Assembly (NCBI GenBank): GCA_018268715.1
Contig: JAFDVZ010000007.1
Span: 695,065 to 727,498, forward strand
DNA: 32,434 bases
Direction: 5' to 3'
From: Acidobacteriota bacterium
Lineage (GTDB): Bacteria > Acidobacteriota > Terriglobia > Bryobacterales > Bryobacteraceae
The notes under the pieces were generated by a model. It made no database searches. It had not been told where the DNA came from and saw nothing but the letters and a program-made list of their open reading frames with translations. How positions within the stretch are numbered: the stretch's first letter is position 1; every line of letters begins with the position of its first letter. This document shows, piece after piece, positions 31,412-32,434 of this stretch. Made by a program: the position numbers and the translations under genes.

Positions 31412-32054
31412 CGTACGTGGACCAGCCGTTCGTCGGATGGGTCTGTGCCAGGGCGCCTTCGTCGAGCGACGGGCCGTTCAGTCCCAGTCGCAGTATATCC
31501 CGTGAGGTCGGACAGGGACCTTTGAGCCGTTTCCTGGCGCGTCCGCCCCACCCCCCCGACGCCGTCGCGAGCATCGGCGCCCGACGGTGCGGGACAAGCG
31601 GTCGGTTGACCGTTGTCTAGAAAGACCAGCGGCAGCGCCCGCCAGTGTGATCCCGAAATCATGGAGGCGGAATTGGCGCGGTTCGCCGAGTTGCTGAAGC
31701 AGGGAGCAGGCCCGTACCCGCCTTCGAGACAGCTCCGCCGCATGCGGCCTCGTCGGGGCTTAACGTCTTGCCGATGCGCACTCCGACTCGCACGACATGC
31801 CAAGCCGTGGGAATCTTCACCGTTGGTGTGCTCACGCCGTCAGAACCACAGGATGCGGCCACGCCGGTCCGTGGGTGAGACAAGACCTTGGACCGGGGCA
31901 CGCCGTCTCAGCAGCACATCGCCGGAGTCACCGTGACGTCGTTGCGGAGACGCCGCCAGAACTGGCGACGAACCTCGGTCGTCCCCCTCAGAGTCAGCAA
32001 GCCAGCGCTTCTGAGGCGGCAACCCGCTACGGTCTTTCCAACCACTCTGGCCGG
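31412..32054. other. Long gap between antiporter and TPR genes
   Basis: About 640 bp without a gene I can support. Several short open frames cross it on both strands, but their products are Arg/Pro/Ser-rich and match nothing I recognise. A 25-nt imperfect hairpin lies at 31593-31617 (GACAAGCGGTC / GACCGTTGTC, one bulged base). The stretch should contain the antiporter promoter and the end of the TPR transcript. It may be the remains of a decayed gene. Confidence 0.45.
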
Positions 32055-32434
32055 TCACTCGCCGGACGAGGCGGAGTCAGCCCGCGGCGGGAGGCTATCG
32101 AGGCGCCCTTGAACAATATCGCGTTCGCGGGGCATGCGGAGTTCGGTGAAGATGGCGAGCGCGAACTCGTACATCTTCCGTGCCTCTGTGTTCTGCGCCT
32201 GGGCTGCATGCAAGGCACCCTGATTTGCATAGCTTCGGGCTAGGCCGGCGCGGTCGCCGAGTTGTTGGCAGATCGCCTCTTGCTTCTGGAGCAGGGCCAT
32301 GGCCTCGTCGAGCCGTCCCCAGGCCTTGAGGATGAGCGCCTGGTTGCCATAGGAGGCCTGCAGTCCGGCGCGGTCGCCGAGTTGGTCGCAGATCGCCTCT
32401 TCCTTCTTGTGCAGGGCCATGGCCTCGTCGAGCC
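32055..32434 (-). CDS. TPR-repeat protein, C-terminal part (runs off the window)
   Basis: The reading frame is open to the window edge, so only the last about 126 residues are seen. They contain two nearly identical 40-residue tetratricopeptide units, RLDEAMALHKKEEAICDQLG and RLDEAMALLQKQEAICQQLG, each followed by DRAGL and a SYGNQALIL- or SYANQGALH-like second helix. A degenerate third unit follows (NTEARKMYEFALAIFTEL), then a Ser-rich tail. TPR arrays mediate protein-protein contacts; bacterial proteins with this DRAGL type often carry an N-terminal effector such as a kinase, caspase-like or NTPase domain, which would lie outside the window. Confidence 0.85.
   Translation of the reverse strand, partial: LDEAMALHKKEEAICDQLGDRAGLQASYGNQALILKAWGRLDEAMALLQKQEAICQQLGDRAGLARSYANQGALHAAQAQNTEARKMYEFALAIFTELRMPRERDIVQGRLDSLPPRADSASSGE

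Noticed and set aside
31593-31617. Imperfect hairpin in the gap after the antiporter start
   Set aside because: One bulged base, no T tract on either strand, and no gene end nearby; probably not a terminator.
1-32434. CRISPR arrays, tRNA or rRNA genes, insertion sequences, integrases
   Set aside because: I looked for regular short repeats, cloverleaf-like genes, transposase motifs and terminal inverted repeats and saw none that hold up.

Overview
The window (about 65% GC, dense coding on both strands) looks like a chromosomal segment of an Acidobacteriota member, most likely of the Solibacter/Bryobacter group. The signs are family-level. There is an NHL-repeat protein with the 'Solibacter C-terminal' (TIGR03437-like) tail. 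There is a long duplicated FtsX/MacB permease of the ADOP type next to an acidobacterial PadR regulator. There are two large Oar-like TonB-dependent receptors with N-terminal carboxypeptidase-regulatory domains, and a membrane-anchored regulator of a type common in that phylum. No tRNA, rRNA, CRISPR array, transposase, integrase or phage gene was recognised.

Layout. 115-4939: a membrane-anchored DNA-binding protein diverges from an Oar-like outer-membrane receptor, which ends at a clear terminator. 5085-12442: a thiolase converges on a hybrid histidine kinase whose periplasmic part is built of OB-like repeats, followed by a 12-repeat NHL protein. 12525-14723: YgiD-type dioxygenase and PepD dipeptidase. 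14727-20275 (minus strand): TonB receptor, then PadR repressor and ADOP permease; the PadR promoter carries two matching 21-bp palindromes. 20389-24356: rhomboid protease diverging from an M48 protease, a class II aldolase, a four-helix membrane protein and a serine-rich small protein. 24496-28012: a lipoate-enzyme operon, dihydrolipoyl dehydrogenase (E3), octanoyltransferase LipB and a 2-oxoacid dehydrogenase E2. 28013-30147: an accessory patch with two toxin-antitoxin modules. 30191-31411: a CPA2-type cation/proton antiporter. 32055 to the window end: the C-terminal part of a TPR protein.

The most notable structure is at the 3' end of the E2 gene. The last 173 bp of E2 plus its terminator (about 243 bp) occur twice in direct orientation, at 27840-28082 and 29189-29432, about 96% identical by eye. 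A DUF433/DUF5615 toxin-antitoxin pair lies between the copies and a HicAB pair lies directly after the second. Recombination between the copies would delete 1,349 bp carrying the first pair and leave an intact E2 gene. The differences between the copies look like divergence under selection rather than decay, which suggests that DNA from a relative was joined at this gene end.

Regulatory signals that can be read: the PadR promoter with twin operators, a HicAB promoter whose spacer is filled by an inverted repeat, several -10-like hexamers 6 to 10 nt before start codons that lack a good Shine-Dalgarno (possible leaderless transcripts), and hairpins in two TonB-receptor leaders.
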